Of a stretch of DNA of 64,000 bases, positions 40,901 to 43,900 are shown piece after piece. Both the position numbers and the translations under genes were made by a program. The stretch comes from Flabesymbios commensalis (Eukaryota; Annelida; Polychaeta; Terebellida; Flabelligeridae). Within the stretch, counting starts at the first letter, position 1. The number at the start of each line of letters is the position of its first letter. The stretch covers positions 22,998,282 through 23,062,281 of the forward strand of contig OZ024914.1 of assembly GCA_964017125.1 (NCBI GenBank), in the 5' to 3' direction. The notes beneath the pieces were generated by a model that made no database searches, was not told the DNA's origin, and was given only the letters and a program-made list of their open reading frames with translations.

Positions 40901-43900
40901 ATAAAACGACACATTTGTTTGTCTTTGCTTTTTACTTAGTCCTCACCTTTATTACATTTACTTTTAAATTTCTTAGGAATATCGGCCATTTTGGTAACTC
41001 ACCGCATTGGTTAAGAGCTGGGGATAAAAGTTGGTAGATCATGGATTTGAACCTCACATCAGACATAATTCAGACTTGTCTGTAAGCATGGTGATAGCTT
41101 CTACACAGGCTCATTGGATTATGCCAATAACTGAGATTATCCACTCATGGATGTGACTTTGGTGGGTAGGGGGGGGGGGGGGGTTGTGTCTCAAACTGTC
41201 AAAGATATGACCCATTGTGAAGGATCAGCTACACAGTCTAAATACATGTACCGGGTAGTAATATATTGGACCGTTTTTTTTTTTTAAACCTGCAGCTGTG
41301 ACGGCAAGGCCTGCGCTGATTGTTACTAACAGTGCCAGTGTTACAGTAGAAGTAGTTTATAGATCATGGGTAGAAATAAGTACAAAGTCGGAAAGGATAT
41401 ATATATTCTAGATAGATGCCATGAAAAAGATCATGAATATTAATAAAAGTTTGAGTACATTGGGCCACTGGTCACGAGGCTATGTTATCTTAAAACTCAT
41501 AACTGGGCAGCTGAAGGACCAAAAATTTACAAAAGTTATTAGCTACCTTGTGTGGTGAATACAAAGAAATTGGTTTGCATAAATATTGTCAATAAAACAT
41601 TGTCAGTCACTATATTTTAAATGCTAACTTTGTTTGAGAACAAGGCACCTCGTGTTTGTTGTGATGCATACAGCATTGTGCTTTATCAAGAACTCTTGAC
41701 ATCTTTTAAGAAGTGTAGGGTGCAGTCCTGACTGTAAACATTCTCCCATTGAGATATTGCCAGCGTAAAAAATAGTGACATAAACTCATATTCAATCATT
41801 CTTCTTTGTTGCATTTTTTAATTCTAAAAGTTTCAGTACAGGCCATGTTTTAAATGCATTCAAACTATTTATTAACTCAGATGTTGACCAAACTTTGCCA
41901 AATGTGCAGGTGCAGATGTCAATAAAATAACAATTTTTAATTACAACAGGTCTATTTCTTAAATGTATGGCTTTGTGTCATTCAATAATGAAACAACCAG
42001 CTTCATATTCATGAAAAATGTAAAGCAGCATTCAAAGAGCTGAAGATAAAATTGAATTATTTATAGCTCAGATCAGACAATGTATTATTATTTCAGAATA
42101 TCGCATTCAGAAGGTTAACTTTATACAAATTTTATATTTATTTCCTGCTTATAGGTTTTGTATTTCCTTTGTTATTTCTCAGTTACTATAGCAACATAAA
42201 AACAGTGTAATTTTCTTTTTTCTATATATTATTTATTATGGTACCAATAGTTTTAAGTTGTTTATATATGTAAATTACTTTGTTACAATCTTCATTATGT
42301 TCCATTCTACTGTAGTTAATTATATTTATCTTTTTATCAGATAGTCACGATTTTTTGTGACAAATCCACCTAGATCTTTCACAATTCTGAATCCTAATTT
42401 ACCATCCTACATTTATTTGACACTAAAATGCACCTGTAGAAGATAAGAGATCACAATTTGGAGGCCGTAGCCACATATACTAACAGACTAATGCGTCATA
42501 ACTTCAGGACATTTTGTGGAAAATGCAGATCAAGTTTGAATCTCTGTTACCTTGATTTACTCCCACATCCCATGACGAGGTCAATCTTGGTCTAGACGTT
42601 CAGCTGGTGATGTTTTAATGTAGTGCCAGTGTCATCGATGGTGGACCAACATTAAACCATCACCAGATCAATGTCTATAGTCATGTCTTAAAATCTGGAT
42701 ATGTAGATGTTTTGCACATGCTTGCACTGTATGTTTCCATGTTGTTGTTGTGTTGCATGTCTTCATCCAAACTAATCACTTTTAATTGACAAATTAATGA
42801 AGGGCATATTGTGTAATTATGTAATAATAATATGTAGTAGCATAAATAACAATATTTATTTATTACAGTAGAATCCTGTTATAACGCGCTAGGTAGGGTC
42901 AAAGAAACAACACCATGTTATAAGTTAAGTGCATTATATCAGGACGACCGCTTTACCGCAAATTGTCAATACATTGTGCCTTGTCATGGTATACTAGATG
43001 ATGGAGGTATTCACTATGTGTTAGAGATATAACGCCAAACAAACTGAATAAATAATGAATTTGAAATTGATGATACTTAAGATCAGCTAGATATTCAAAG
43101 GCAGCGGGAAGAGCTAAATAAGACATTTCCCAGCAAACACAAGACATTGAACCAATGTTGTTTTAATGTTGGCCCATCATCTCTGACGCTGACCCAACAT
43201 TAAAACAACATTGGCTCAGCGTCTCATGTGGGTTATGATGATTTCAAATTGAAAAAAACCCTTTGGTATCCATAGTTTATACAAAAATATTTCAGCATTG
43301 TAAAGGTTAATCAATCAGCCCCATGTATTGTACATGGTCGCTGCCTGTGTCACCACAGATATTTATTTCCTGAATAGCAACCAATATTCTGCTTGTTTAT
43401 AGATGTACTTCACATAGACATAAATGTTTAGTTATCAGGGTGACTAACGAATAAACATTGTTGGCACATTTTAGGAAAGACCATATGTCAGATTTTTTTT
43501 AAATTTTTTACCGGTGTCCAGTAATATCAGTCAATAACTTGATTATTGATTGGGAGTAAACAATTTTTAAATGTTTTTTTGTGTGGCCATTTTACAATTT
43601 TCGAAAACAATGCTAATAGGTAGAATATAAAATGTAAAGTCTTGCATATTAATTTTTGTGGAGTCACATCTCCATCTTTGTGGAGTCGCATATTCCCAAA
43701 AAAATGGCTTTGCTTTGTTTCACTATTCCAGATTTTTCTCTGTCTTGATGTGGTATGGCTCTGCATTTCACAACCTAGTGTTGCTTATGGTTTCAGGTCC
43801 TGGTGATGCAGCTGATGGAAGTGGTGATGGTAGTGCTCCTGGTGACAACCCATCAGAACCACGTCACCACAAACTACAGCGTCAGGACGCCAAAAGCAGG

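Noticed and set aside
42867-42960. pogo/Tigger-like end (CAGTAGAATCCTGTTATAACGC)
   Set aside because: One end only resembles that family and I found no matching second end within a reasonable distance.
43658-43796. Upstream extension of the open frame before exon 42
   Set aside because: The frame is open by chance; the acceptor TTATGGTTTCAG at 43796 is strong and the upstream peptide is not UNC80-like.
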